Notes: generated by a model not told the origin, from the sequence alone. A DNA stretch of 7,102 nt from an uncultured Rhodospirillaceae bacterium (GCA_937891725.1 CALAHL010000888.1:1-7102), one strand, 5' to 3'; shown: positions 1 to 6,635, counted from the stretch's first letter. Program-made: numbers and translations.

Positions 1-1
1 G

Positions 2-475
2 GTGTTCCAGGATTTCCGGCTGATCCCGCATCTCTCGGCCCTGGACAATGTCGCCCTGCCGCTGCGGATTGCCGGCACCAAGGAGAGTCTGATCCGAGAG
101 CATGTGCCGGAGCTGTTGGCCTGGGTCGGGCTGTCCGGTCATCTCGATGCCCGTCCGGCCACCTTGTCGGGAGGGCAGCAGCAGCGGATCGCGATCGCCC
201 GCGCGGTGATCGCGCGGCCCAATCTGCTGCTCGCGGACGAGCCGACCGGGAATGTCGATGACAAGATCGCGGTCCGGTTGCTCTATCTGTTCGAAGAGCT
301 GCACAAGATGGGCACCACCATCGTGATCGCAACCCATAACGAAGCCCTGGTCAGCCAGTTCAATCATCCCCGCCTGCACTTGGAAGATGCCAAAATCACC
401 CCGGTTGCGGCTGGAGCAAGACCAATATCCGCGTCATTCTCAGCCCGCCGTCCACTGTCGGGAGGTGGACTATGA
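2..475 (+). CDS. ftsE: Cell-division ABC transporter ATP-binding protein FtsE, 3' part (5' end outside window)
   Basis: FtsE is the cytoplasmic ATPase that pairs with FtsX at the division ring and drives activation of periplasmic peptidoglycan hydrolases. The visible 157 residues start at the Q-loop (FQDFRL, Gln at fragment residue 3). They then show the ABC signature LSGGQQQR (55-62), Walker B LLLADEPT (75-82), the D-loop GNVDD and the switch histidine in ATHNE (His112). Walker A and roughly 80 N-terminal residues lie left of the window, so the GTG at base 2 is an internal Val codon and not the start. The wording FQDFRLIPHLSALDNVALPL is FtsE-like rather than that of a generic transporter ATPase, and the gene directly overlaps ftsX, which settles the identity. 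After the usual FtsE end (about LEDAKI, residue 132) there is a 25-residue polar tail with no recognised motif. The TGA stop overlaps the ftsX ATG, indicating translational coupling. Confidence 0.95.
   Translation: MFQDFRLIPHLSALDNVALPLRIAGTKESLIREHVPELLAWVGLSGHLDARPATLSGGQQQRIAIARAVIARPNLLLADEPTGNVDDKIAVRLLYLFEELHKMGTTIVIATHNEALVSQFNHPRLHLEDAKITPVAAGARPISASFSARRPLSGGGL
461..466 (+). promoter_or_regulatory. Strong Shine-Dalgarno for ftsX
   Basis: GGAGGT lies 5 bases before the ATG at 472 and 8 bases before the adjacent in-frame ATG at 475. The spacing slightly favours 475 as the true start, which would make FtsX one residue shorter. The site lies inside the last codons of ftsE, as expected for coupled translation of the FtsE-FtsX pair. 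Confidence 0.75.
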
Positions 476-1440
476 TGGGGCTGTGGCGATCCAACGATCT
501 GGCCCTGGCCCGGGACCCGTCCAGCCGCTTCCTGACGGGGTTGCTGGCGGTGATGGTGTTCCTGGCAGCGCTCGCCACAATCGGTGCGCTGTCGGCGCGC
601 TCCTTTGCAGGCGATTGGTCGGCGGCCCTGACCGATCGCGTCACCGTGCAGGTTCCCCCTTTGATCGGTGAGCTGTCCGAGGGAACGACAACGCCGGGAT
701 TGGGCGAGCGTCGCGACGCGGTGCTGCGGCTCCTGAGTGTGACGCCGGGTGTCCGAGCGGCCGAGCCGGTGCCCGAGGCGGAGGCGCGTGCGCTGGTCCA
801 GCCTTGGCTTGGGGATGAGCTGCTGGACCGTTTGCCACTGCCGATCCTGATCGACGTGTGGTTGGACCCCAGCCAGCCGTTGGACCTCGCGACGCTACGC
901 ACCCGGCTCGAGAATGCGGCGCCGGGGTCGCTTCTGGACGACCATGACCGTTGGGTGTCTGATGCCCGAGCGCTCGCCGCATCGATTGCCATTGCCTCGA
1001 TCATGGTGCTGGTGGTGGTGAGCGGTGCAACGGTGCTGGCGGTCCTGTTCGCGGTGCGGACCGGGGTCGCAATTCACCGGGGCGAAATCCAGATTCTGAC
1101 CCTGATCGGCGCGCCGGACCGCTATATCGCGCGGCAATTCGAGGGGCAGGCCGCCCGTTCGGCCCTGTTTGGCGGGGGCGTCGGATCACTTTTGGCGGCG
1201 GCAACGCTGATCGGAATTCAGATCGTGGGCGGTGATGCCGGTTTCTCGGCCCTGGTCGGGGCGTTTTCGCCTGACGCAGGGATTCCGGGCCTGTGGCGGA
1301 GCTTTTGGGACTGGAGTGTCCGGGTTCTGCCGAATCCGGTTGATCTTATGGTGCTGATCGTTGTCCCGTTGATCGCCACCGGGATTGCGATCCTTGCAGC
1401 ACGTCTATCAGTGCACCGGGCCCTTGCACGGTCGCAGTGA
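472..1440 (+). CDS. ftsX: Cell-division protein FtsX (ABC permease subunit)
   Basis: FtsX is the inner-membrane partner of FtsE; its periplasmic loop contacts the cell-wall hydrolase machinery. The 322 residues show the family's four-helix plan: TM1 about 20-43, a periplasmic domain about 45-165, TM2 about 168-195, TM3 about 232-256 and TM4 about 292-313. The cytoplasmic stretch EIQILTLIGAPDRYIARQF (205-223) matches the conserved FtsX loop before TM3 that couples to the ATPase. There is no long cytoplasmic N-terminal extension. The start is at tandem ATGATG codons behind a strong ribosome site, and the first ATG overlaps the ftsE stop (ATGA). It lies between ftsE and the ydcF-like gene in one operon. 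FtsX sequences diverge strongly, so the call rests on topology, the conserved loop and the ftsE linkage together. Confidence 0.93.
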   Translation: MMGLWRSNDLALARDPSSRFLTGLLAVMVFLAALATIGALSARSFAGDWSAALTDRVTVQVPPLIGELSEGTTTPGLGERRDAVLRLLSVTPGVRAAEPVPEAEARALVQPWLGDELLDRLPLPILIDVWLDPSQPLDLATLRTRLENAAPGSLLDDHDRWVSDARALAASIAIASIMVLVVVSGATVLAVLFAVRTGVAIHRGEIQILTLIGAPDRYIARQFEGQAARSALFGGGVGSLLAAATLIGIQIVGGDAGFSALVGAFSPDAGIPGLWRSFWDWSVRVLPNPVDLMVLIVVPLIATGIAILAARLSVHRALARSQ

Positions 1441-1441
1441 T

Positions 1442-2143
1442 ATGGCGGATCGTCGCAGACGTTTCCAACGCAGAGATGCCGATGGCCAGATCGAGCGTCC
1501 GACGCCCTGGTGGCGCTGGCTGATCGTCCTCGCAGTGGTGGTCACCGGTTCGGTTTGGCTGTGGGGTCTGGTCGGATATGTGAACGACATCCGACGGTTA
1601 CAGGCAGAGTACGGGCTGGAGACTTCTGCCTTGCACATGGTGACGGCAGCGGATGCCATTGTGGTCGCGACCGGCGGCAGCGGCCGATTGGCGACCGGCA
1701 TCGGGCTGTTGAAGGCCGAGCGGGCGCCGACCCTGTTCATCTCAGGCGTGGACCCGACAGTGGCCCGTGATCGTATCCGAGAACTCATCGCACCGCCCCC
1801 GGCCGGCCTGAGCACCGAGGTCATCGACTGTTGCGTCGCACTCGGCTACGGCGCGCGGGACACTCTCGGCAATGCCCTTGAAGTCACGGACTGGATGTCG
1901 GAGAACGGCTTTGGATCACTGATTCTCGTCACCAGCGGGTATCATCTGCCGCGGACGCTTCTGGAGTTTCGCCATGCGATGCCGGACGTTCGGATCGAGT
2001 TGGTGGCCGTACCGGCGACCGAGCTGCGGATCGACGATTACTGGCGGAATCCAGGCAGTTTCGCGCTGCTGGCCGCCGAGTGGTCGAAATATCTCTTCGC
2101 CAGAGTCCGGATGGTGTTGCACGACCTGCTCGCCAAGCCATAA
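1442..2143 (+). CDS. YdcF/ElyC/SanA-family (DUF218) membrane-anchored protein
   Basis: A 233-residue protein with a basic N-terminus (MADRRRRFQRR), one membrane segment about 25-46 and a DUF218 domain about 71-215. Family landmarks are ADAIVVATGGSGR (70-82), the strand and turn LFISGV (98-103), ARDTLGNA (138-145) and VTSGYHLPRT (163-172). Its DUF218 relatives in Escherichia coli (ElyC, SanA) are linked to envelope integrity; the biochemical activity of this subfamily is not established, so no reaction is assigned. The ATG is 1 base after the ftsX stop, implying coupled translation. A TTG at 1385 is in frame but would overlap ftsX by 56 bases and add a non-conserved leader. No good Shine-Dalgarno precedes the ATG. 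A DUF218 gene right after ftsX is, from memory, common in alphaproteobacteria and suggests an envelope or division-related role, which is inference. Confidence 0.85.
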   Translation: MADRRRRFQRRDADGQIERPTPWWRWLIVLAVVVTGSVWLWGLVGYVNDIRRLQAEYGLETSALHMVTAADAIVVATGGSGRLATGIGLLKAERAPTLFISGVDPTVARDRIRELIAPPPAGLSTEVIDCCVALGYGARDTLGNALEVTDWMSENGFGSLILVTSGYHLPRTLLEFRHAMPDVRIELVAVPATELRIDDYWRNPGSFALLAAEWSKYLFARVRMVLHDLLAKP

Positions 2144-2232
2144 CTCTAGGTTGGTTTCGTGTGGGCTGGGCTGTTGAGAGACCGTGGCCGTGCATGAACA
2201 AATAGCGTACAGTTTACGACTTACAGGACAGC
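2144..2232 (+). promoter_or_regulatory. Intergenic leader upstream of nrdJ (probable promoter region)
   Basis: This 89-base gap separates the ftsEX operon from nrdJ and is the only place in the window for an nrdJ promoter. It is less GC-rich than its surroundings near the 3' end (about 2195-2228). A TTGAGA at 2174-2179 resembles a -35 element, but no convincing -10 lies 16-18 bases downstream. TACAG occurs twice (2208-2212 and 2222-2226), 14 bases apart. It is too short for a cobalamin riboswitch, and I see no clear NrdR box pair or terminator hairpin. Read-through from ydcF is therefore also possible. Confidence 0.35.
2225..2228 (+). promoter_or_regulatory. Shine-Dalgarno for nrdJ
   Basis: AGGA lies 4 bases before the ATG at 2233 and 7 bases before the second ATG at 2236. 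As with ftsX, the spacing favours the second ATG of a tandem ATGATG, so the mature start may be MDRAMQDL rather than MMDRAMQDL. A third in-frame ATG at 2248 lacks a ribosome site. Confidence 0.5.
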
Positions 2233-5200
2233 ATGATGGACCGCGCCATGCAGGATTTGGCACCGATCAGCCGGCAGATCTGGGATATGAAATACCGCTT
2301 CAAACGGCCGGCTGCGGATGTGGCTGCCGGGGAGGACCGGTCGCCCGAGATTGTCGATCAGAGTATCGAGCACTCCTGGCGCCGGGTGGCGACGGCGCTT
2401 GCCGAGGTCGAGGCACCAGCGGTGCGGGAGCAGTGGGCGGATCGGTTCTACAATGCTCTTGAAGGATTCCGCTATTTGCCGGCGGGCCGAATCCTGGCCG
2501 GTGCGGGGACCGAGCGGTCGGTGACCCTATTCAACTGCTTTGTCATGGGGACTGTGCCGGACAGCATGGGCGGCATCTTCGAGATGTTGAAGGAAGCTGC
2601 CCTCACCATGCAGCAGGGCGGCGGCATCGGGTACGATTTCTCGACCATCCGGCCGAAGGGCGCACCGGTGAAAGGGGTGGGCGCGGATGCGTCCGGCCCG
2701 CTGTCCTTCATGGATGTCTGGGATGCGATGTGCCGCACCATCATGAGCGCCGGCTCTCGTCGCGGGGCGATGATGGCGACGCTGCGTTGTGATCATCCGG
2801 ATATCGAGCAGTTCATCGAGGTGAAGCGCGACGCGGCCCGGCTGCGGATGTTCAACCTCTCGGTCCTGATCACCGATCCGTTCATGGACGCGGTGAAGAC
2901 GGACGGGTCCTGGGATCTGGTGTTCGACGGCGCGGTTTATCGCACCATCCGCGCCCGCGATCTCTGGGACCGGATCATGGCGGCGACCTATGCCGCAGCC
3001 GAGCCGGGTGTGATTTTCATCGACCGGATCAACCGTCTGAATAACTTGAATTATTGCGAAACCATAGCAGCGACGAACCCGTGTGTTACCGCAGAGACTT
3101 GGGTGCTTACCACCAACGGCCCACGCCAGGTGGCGGAGTTGGTCGGACGACCGTTTGAGGCCGTGGTCGACGGCCGAGCCCATGCCTCGACATCCGACGG
3201 GTTCTTTGCGACTGGGGTCAAACCCGTCTTGCGGCTCTCCACGCGGGAGGGGCATGCGATCCGCCTGACCCCCAATCATCGACTTCGGAAAATAGTTTCG
3301 CGCACCCGCTGGCGGATCGAGACCGAGTGGGTCGAGGCGGAGCGGCTGTCACCGGGCGATGAAATCCAGCTCCATGATCATAGCGCCGAGGTGTCTTGGC
3401 CCGGTGATGGCAATGAAGGCGAAGGATATCTGCTGGGTCTGTTGCTGGGAGATGGAACGCTCAAGTCCGACAGGGCCGTGCTCTCAGTTTGGCCGCCGCG
3501 GGTCGCGTGCGGTGGCGAGGCTGCGCCGGTAAACGGCGTCATGCGGGCTGCTGAGACGGCGTTACGGGGATTAGGACACCGGTCCGATTTCAGCGGTTGG
3601 TGGCCGATACAGGGTCGGGATGAGTGGCGGATGTCCACTGCCGGTCTCAAAACCTTGGCGGAACGATTTGGCATGAAACAGGGCGCCAAGACGATCGGTG
3701 ATTCGATCGAGCGCGCGTCGTCCGGTTTTCAGATTGGTTTCCTGCGCGGCCTGTTCGACGCGGACGGCAGCGTCCAGGGCACCCAAGCCAAGGGGGTGTC
3801 GGTGAGGCTTGCCCAGTCGAGTCTCACGACCTTGGAGGCGGTGCAGCGGATGCTGGCGCGGCTCGGCATCATATCAGGCATCTATGTTGATCGGCGCCCC
3901 GCAGGCCTCTCGCGTTTACCGGACGGACACGGGGGGCGAGCCGATTACGAGGTCAAGGCGCAGCATGAGTTGGTCGTCGCCGGTGCCACACTTCTCCGGT
4001 TCGCCGACCGGATCGGATTTAATGACGTCGACAAGAAGACCCGGCTTACCGATCGCCTTGCGGGATACCGCCGCGCGCCGAACCGCGAACGGTTCCTCGC
4101 GCGGGTCGCGCGTATTGAGGCGGATGGCGAGGAAGCGGTGTTCGACTGCACGGTACCAGGGGTGAATGCCTTTGATGCCAATGGTTTGTATGCTCACAAT
4201 TGCGGTGAACAACCCCTGCCGCCGTACGGCGCTTGTCTTCTGGGCTCGATCAATTTGGCGACGCTGGTCAAGCGCCCGTTCGAGGTGGATGCGGAATTGG
4301 ACGAGGCGGCGTTGGCGGAGTTGGTGCCGGTCGCCGTGCGGATGATGGACAACGTGGTCGACGTCTCGCGCTTCCCGCTGGAGCAGCAGGCGCGGGAGGC
4401 CAAGGCGAAACGCCGGATCGGCCTCGGGGTCACCGGCTTGGCGGATGCCCTGATCATGACCGGATTGGTCTACGGCTCGCCTGAGGCGGTGCAATTGACC
4501 GAACGCTGGATGGCGTCGCTTCGCCGTCATGCATATTTGGCCTCGGTGGAACTCGCCAAGGAAAAAGGCGCGTTCCCGCTGTTCGACGCGGACGCTTATC
4601 TGGGGGGCGAGGGGACGGCCGATCTGGACGACGAGGTACGGGCCGGAATCGCCGCCCACGGCATCCGCAACGCGCTGCTGACCTCGATTGCACCGACCGG
4701 CACGATCTCTCTGTTCGCCGACAACGTCTCGTCCGGGCTGGAGCCGGTGTTCAGCTTCACCTACGACCGGACGGTGATCCAGCGGGACGGGAGCAAGAAA
4801 ACCGAAGAGGTGAGCGATTTCGCCTACCGCCTGTTCCGGCGTCTGAAGGGCGAGCATGCGGATCTGACCTCGGCCTTCGTGGACGCGCAGAGCCTGACAC
4901 CGCGGGATCATGTGGTGATGCAGGCAGCGGTTCAGAAGTACGTCGACAGCTCGATATCGAAGACCATCAATTGCCCCGAGGACATCGATTTCGAGGCCTT
5001 CAAGGACGTCTACCTGCAGGCCTACGAAAGCGGCTGTAAGGGCTGCACCACCTACCGGCCCAACGATATCACCGGGTCGGTTCTGGCCACCAAGCGGGAG
5101 GAGCCGGAGACGCCAGTAATAGCCGACGACGTTCAGCACAGTGTGGTGGAAGGGGCGCATGAGGTGGTGCACCTGACCGAACCTCTCGGGCGGCCGACCG

Positions 5201-5691
5201 ACCTGCCTGGCAAGACCTACAAGATCAAATGGCCGGACAGCGATCATGCGATCTACATCACGGTCAACGATATCGAACAGGGCGGCCGGCGCCGGCCGTT
5301 CGAGGTGTTCATCAATTCCAAGAACATGGAGCATTTCGCCTGGACGGTGGCGCTGACACGGATGATCAGCGCGGTGTTCCGGCGCGGCGGCGACGTGTCC
5401 TTCGTGGTGGACGAATTGAAGGCGGTGTTCGACCCGCGTGGCGGCAATTGGGTGAACGGTCGGTTCGTCCCGTCGCTGCTGGCCGCGATCGGCGAGGTGA
5501 TTGAGACCCACATGCTTGAGATCGGCTTCCTGAAGAGCCGGGACAATCTGGAACTCGACCTGATCAAGCCGAAGCAGGTCGTCAATATTGGCCGCGCGCC
5601 GGGGCAGTGTCCAAGCTGTGGATCGGTTGCTGTGGTCAAGCAGGAGGGCTGCGATCTGTGCACCGCCTGCGGCTATTCGAAGTGCGGATGA
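2233..5691 (+). CDS. nrdJ: Adenosylcobalamin-dependent (class II) ribonucleotide reductase NrdJ, intein-containing precursor
   Basis: Reduces ribonucleotides to deoxyribonucleotides in the cytoplasm with adenosylcobalamin as radical source, needing no second subunit or oxygen. The precursor is 1152 residues; residues 284-656 are an intein, leaving a 779-residue enzyme. Visible parts: first redox cysteine C102 (LFNCFVM), glycine-rich QQGGGIGYDFS and SRRGAMM in the N-terminal half, and the active-site motif N282-P283-[intein]-C657-G-E659 (N-x-C-x-E). The second redox cysteine is C668 in YGACLLGSINL, 11 residues after the radical cysteine as in Thermotoga maritima NrdJ. APTGTISLF marks the phosphate-binding loop. 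A TSCPD-type domain (about 990-1095, with FINSKNMEHFAWT) is followed by a cysteine-rich tail. I see no N-terminal ATP-cone, so ATP/dATP activity control is probably absent. It stands between the ftsEX operon and an exporter gene with no cobalamin-related neighbour. Whether it is the cell's only reductase cannot be seen. Confidence 0.96.
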   Translation: MMDRAMQDLAPISRQIWDMKYRFKRPAADVAAGEDRSPEIVDQSIEHSWRRVATALAEVEAPAVREQWADRFYNALEGFRYLPAGRILAGAGTERSVTLFNCFVMGTVPDSMGGIFEMLKEAALTMQQGGGIGYDFSTIRPKGAPVKGVGADASGPLSFMDVWDAMCRTIMSAGSRRGAMMATLRCDHPDIEQFIEVKRDAARLRMFNLSVLITDPFMDAVKTDGSWDLVFDGAVYRTIRARDLWDRIMAATYAAAEPGVIFIDRINRLNNLNYCETIAATNPCVTAETWVLTTNGPRQVAELVGRPFEAVVDGRAHASTSDGFFATGVKPVLRLSTREGHAIRLTPNHRLRKIVSRTRWRIETEWVEAERLSPGDEIQLHDHSAEVSWPGDGNEGEGYLLGLLLGDGTLKSDRAVLSVWPPRVACGGEAAPVNGVMRAAETALRGLGHRSDFSGWWPIQGRDEWRMSTAGLKTLAERFGMKQGAKTIGDSIERASSGFQIGFLRGLFDADGSVQGTQAKGVSVRLAQSSLTTLEAVQRMLARLGIISGIYVDRRPAGLSRLPDGHGGRADYEVKAQHELVVAGATLLRFADRIGFNDVDKKTRLTDRLAGYRRAPNRERFLARVARIEADGEEAVFDCTVPGVNAFDANGLYAHNCGEQPLPPYGACLLGSINLATLVKRPFEVDAELDEAALAELVPVAVRMMDNVVDVSRFPLEQQAREAKAKRRIGLGVTGLADALIMTGLVYGSPEAVQLTERWMASLRRHAYLASVELAKEKGAFPLFDADAYLGGEGTADLDDEVRAGIAAHGIRNALLTSIAPTGTISLFADNVSSGLEPVFSFTYDRTVIQRDGSKKTEEVSDFAYRLFRRLKGEHADLTSAFVDAQSLTPRDHVVMQAAVQKYVDSSISKTINCPEDIDFEAFKDVYLQAYESGCKGCTTYRPNDITGSVLATKREEPETPVIADDVQHSVVEGAHEVVHLTEPLGRPTDLPGKTYKIKWPDSDHAIYITVNDIEQGGRRRPFEVFINSKNMEHFAWTVALTRMISAVFRRGGDVSFVVDELKAVFDPRGGNWVNGRFVPSLLAAIGEVIETHMLEIGFLKSRDNLELDLIKPKQVVNIGRAPGQCPSCGSVAVVKQEGCDLCTACGYSKCG
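3082..4200 (+). mobile_element. NrdJ intein (373 aa, bifunctional: protein splicing plus LAGLIDADG endonuclease)
   Basis: In-frame insertion that breaks the conserved NPCGEQPLPPYGACLLGSINL of NrdJ between NP and CGEQ. Block A starts with the nucleophile Cys1 (precursor C284, CVTAETWVL). Block B is LTPNH with the T-x-x-H pair T346 and H349. Block F is VFDCTVPGVNAFDANG (636-651) and block G ends H655-N656, followed by the +1 residue C657. These are the residues for a class 1 splicing route: N-S acyl shift at Cys1, transfer to Cys+1, cyclisation of Asn656. Between blocks B and F lies a two-motif LAGLIDADG region. Oddities: the histidine usual in block F before the aromatic residue is Asn (N645), and a cysteine (C639) follows the block F aspartate. 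Excision restores NPCGEQP exactly. Base composition is broadly like the host gene, so the intein is not a very recent arrival from a low-GC source. Confidence 0.95.
3415..4050 (+). other. LAGLIDADG (DOD) homing endonuclease domain inside the NrdJ intein
   Basis: Two LAGLIDADG-type helices are visible: LLGLLLGDG at precursor residues 400-408 and LRGLFDADG at 504-512, about 100 residues apart as usual for a single-chain enzyme. The eighth position of each, which supplies the metal-binding acid, is Asp in both (D407 and D511). Downstream, SSLTTLEAVQRMLARLGI and RFADRIGFNDVDKKTRL resemble the later endonuclease blocks of reductase inteins. The established role is to cut an intein-free nrdJ allele at the insertion site so that repair copies the intein in. 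Domain edges are approximate. Confidence 0.85.
5608..5688 (+). other. NrdJ C-terminal cysteine-rich tail
   Basis: Six cysteines lie in the last 27 residues: C1126-x-x-C1129, C1140-x-x-C1143, C1146 and C1151, ending CGYSKCG. By comparison with other class II reductases, the early pairs look like a zinc-ribbon, while the final CGYSKC carries electrons from thioredoxin-type reductants to the C102/C668 pair. The end matches known NrdJ C-termini, so the gene is complete. Confidence 0.75.
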
Positions 5692-5750
5692 TCCTGGATG
5701 GCGCCGCAAAATAGTGTGGCGGAGGGTCACGCCGACTGGTTCGTCACGTC

Positions 5751-6635
5751 ATGACCGCTGCAGCCATCCGAACCCGCGCCACCCTGATCGGGTTCAGCGC
5801 TGTTCTGATGTGGGCTACTCTCGCCCTTTTCACGACCCTATCGGGCGCGGTGCCGCCGTTTCAGTTGCTGGCCATGACTTTTGGCGTGGCGGCCGTGATC
5901 GGCGTGGTGATCCCGGTGGTGCGGGGCGGTCGGCCGTTCGGACACTATCGCCAACGCCCGACTGTTTGGCTCCTCGGCGTCGGTGGACTATTCGGCTACC
6001 ATTTCTTCTATTTCCTGGCGCTTCGGAACGCACCGCCAGTCGAAGCGGGACTGATCGCCTATCTCTGGCCGCTGCTGATCGTGGTGTTCTCGGCGCTGCT
6101 GCCCGGGGAACGGCTGCGCTGGTTTCATATCGTGGGGGCTGCCCTCGGATTACTCGGCGCCGGCCTGCTCGTGACGAAAGGCCAGAGCCTGGCGTTCGAC
6201 GCGCGCTACACCACAGGCTACCTCGCTGCCGTCGTTTGCGCGCTCACCTGGTCCAGCTACTCGGTCGCGTCACGCAAGTTCGGTGACGTGCCGACCGAGG
6301 CGGTGGGAGGGTTCTGCGCCGCAGCCGCAGTGCTGGCCGTCCCGTGTCATCTGGCATTCGAGACGACGGTCTGGCCGGCGAATACCTTGGAATGGTTGGC
6401 GGTTCTCGCCCTTGGTCTGGGACCGGTAGGCGGCGCGTTTTTCACCTGGGACATCGGGGTCAAACGGGGCGACATCCAGTTGCTCGGCGCAAGCTCTTAC
6501 GCCGCCCCGCTGCTGTCCACCTTGGTGCTGATCGGCTTCGGCCTCGCCCCCCTCACCTGGAGTGTGGCGGCGGCATGCCTGCTGATCGTCGGAGGCGCCT
6601 GTCTGGCTGCCAAGGATATGATTATCCGGCGCTGA
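5751..6635 (+). CDS. EamA/DMT-superfamily exporter, YddG-like
   Basis: A 294-residue hydrophobic inner-membrane protein with two EamA repeats (about 10-141 and 156-286), consistent with ten transmembrane helices. The stretch ENAPPVEAG-like PPVEAGLIAYLWPLLIVVF (95-113), followed by GERLRW (119-124), closes the first repeat in the manner of YddG-type aromatic amino acid exporters. The second repeat holds LTWSSYSVASRKFGD (165-179) and GPVGGAFFTWDIGVKRGD (224-241), also typical of this branch. Substrate is not determined by the sequence; amino acid or metabolite export is inference. The ATG at 5751 has no close Shine-Dalgarno; GGAGGG at 5721-5726 is 24 bases away and would fit a rare CTG start at 5736. 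A downstream ATG at 5808 would cut into the first helix. It starts 59 bases after nrdJ with no terminator seen between, so it may share its transcript. Confidence 0.88.
   Translation: MTAAAIRTRATLIGFSAVLMWATLALFTTLSGAVPPFQLLAMTFGVAAVIGVVIPVVRGGRPFGHYRQRPTVWLLGVGGLFGYHFFYFLALRNAPPVEAGLIAYLWPLLIVVFSALLPGERLRWFHIVGAALGLLGAGLLVTKGQSLAFDARYTTGYLAAVVCALTWSSYSVASRKFGDVPTEAVGGFCAAAAVLAVPCHLAFETTVWPANTLEWLAVLALGLGPVGGAFFTWDIGVKRGDIQLLGASSYAAPLLSTLVLIGFGLAPLTWSVAAACLLIVGGACLAAKDMIIRR

Noticed and set aside
2..4. GTG at the left edge as the start of a short ABC ATPase
   Set aside because: It encodes the Val before the Q-loop of FtsE; a protein starting here would lack Walker A. The gene simply continues left of the window.
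396..1004. Minus-strand open frame of 202 codons opposite ftsE/ftsX
   Set aside because: Ser/Arg-rich low-complexity translation without motifs; ftsX on the plus strand explains the DNA.
1385..1387. TTG as upstream start of the ydcF-like gene
   Set aside because: It gives a 19-residue leader overlapping ftsX, without a ribosome site; ATG at 1442 gives a normal family N-terminus.
2198..2213. NrdR box upstream of nrdJ
   Set aside because: Several core positions of the 16-base consensus disagree and no second box at proper spacing was seen.
2527..3279. Minus-strand open frame of 250 codons opposite the first third of nrdJ
   Set aside because: It crosses the intein boundary, carries no domain and is a codon-bias shadow.
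3082..4200. Insertion in nrdJ as a group I or II intron or a transposon
   Set aside because: The frame stays open across it, its ends carry protein-splicing motifs (Cys1, T-x-x-H, His-Asn, Cys+1), and no RNA intron signatures or inverted repeats are seen.
3916..5730. Long minus-strand open frame (604 codons) opposite nrdJ
   Set aside because: It is a shadow of the GC-rich nrdJ codons, full of His, Arg and Asp with no recognisable domain, while the opposite strand encodes conserved NrdJ throughout.
5736..5738. CTG start for the exporter behind GGAGGG at 5721-5726
   Set aside because: Spacing is plausible, but CTG starts are rare and the ATG at 5751 gives a normal EamA N-terminus; kept only as an alternative.
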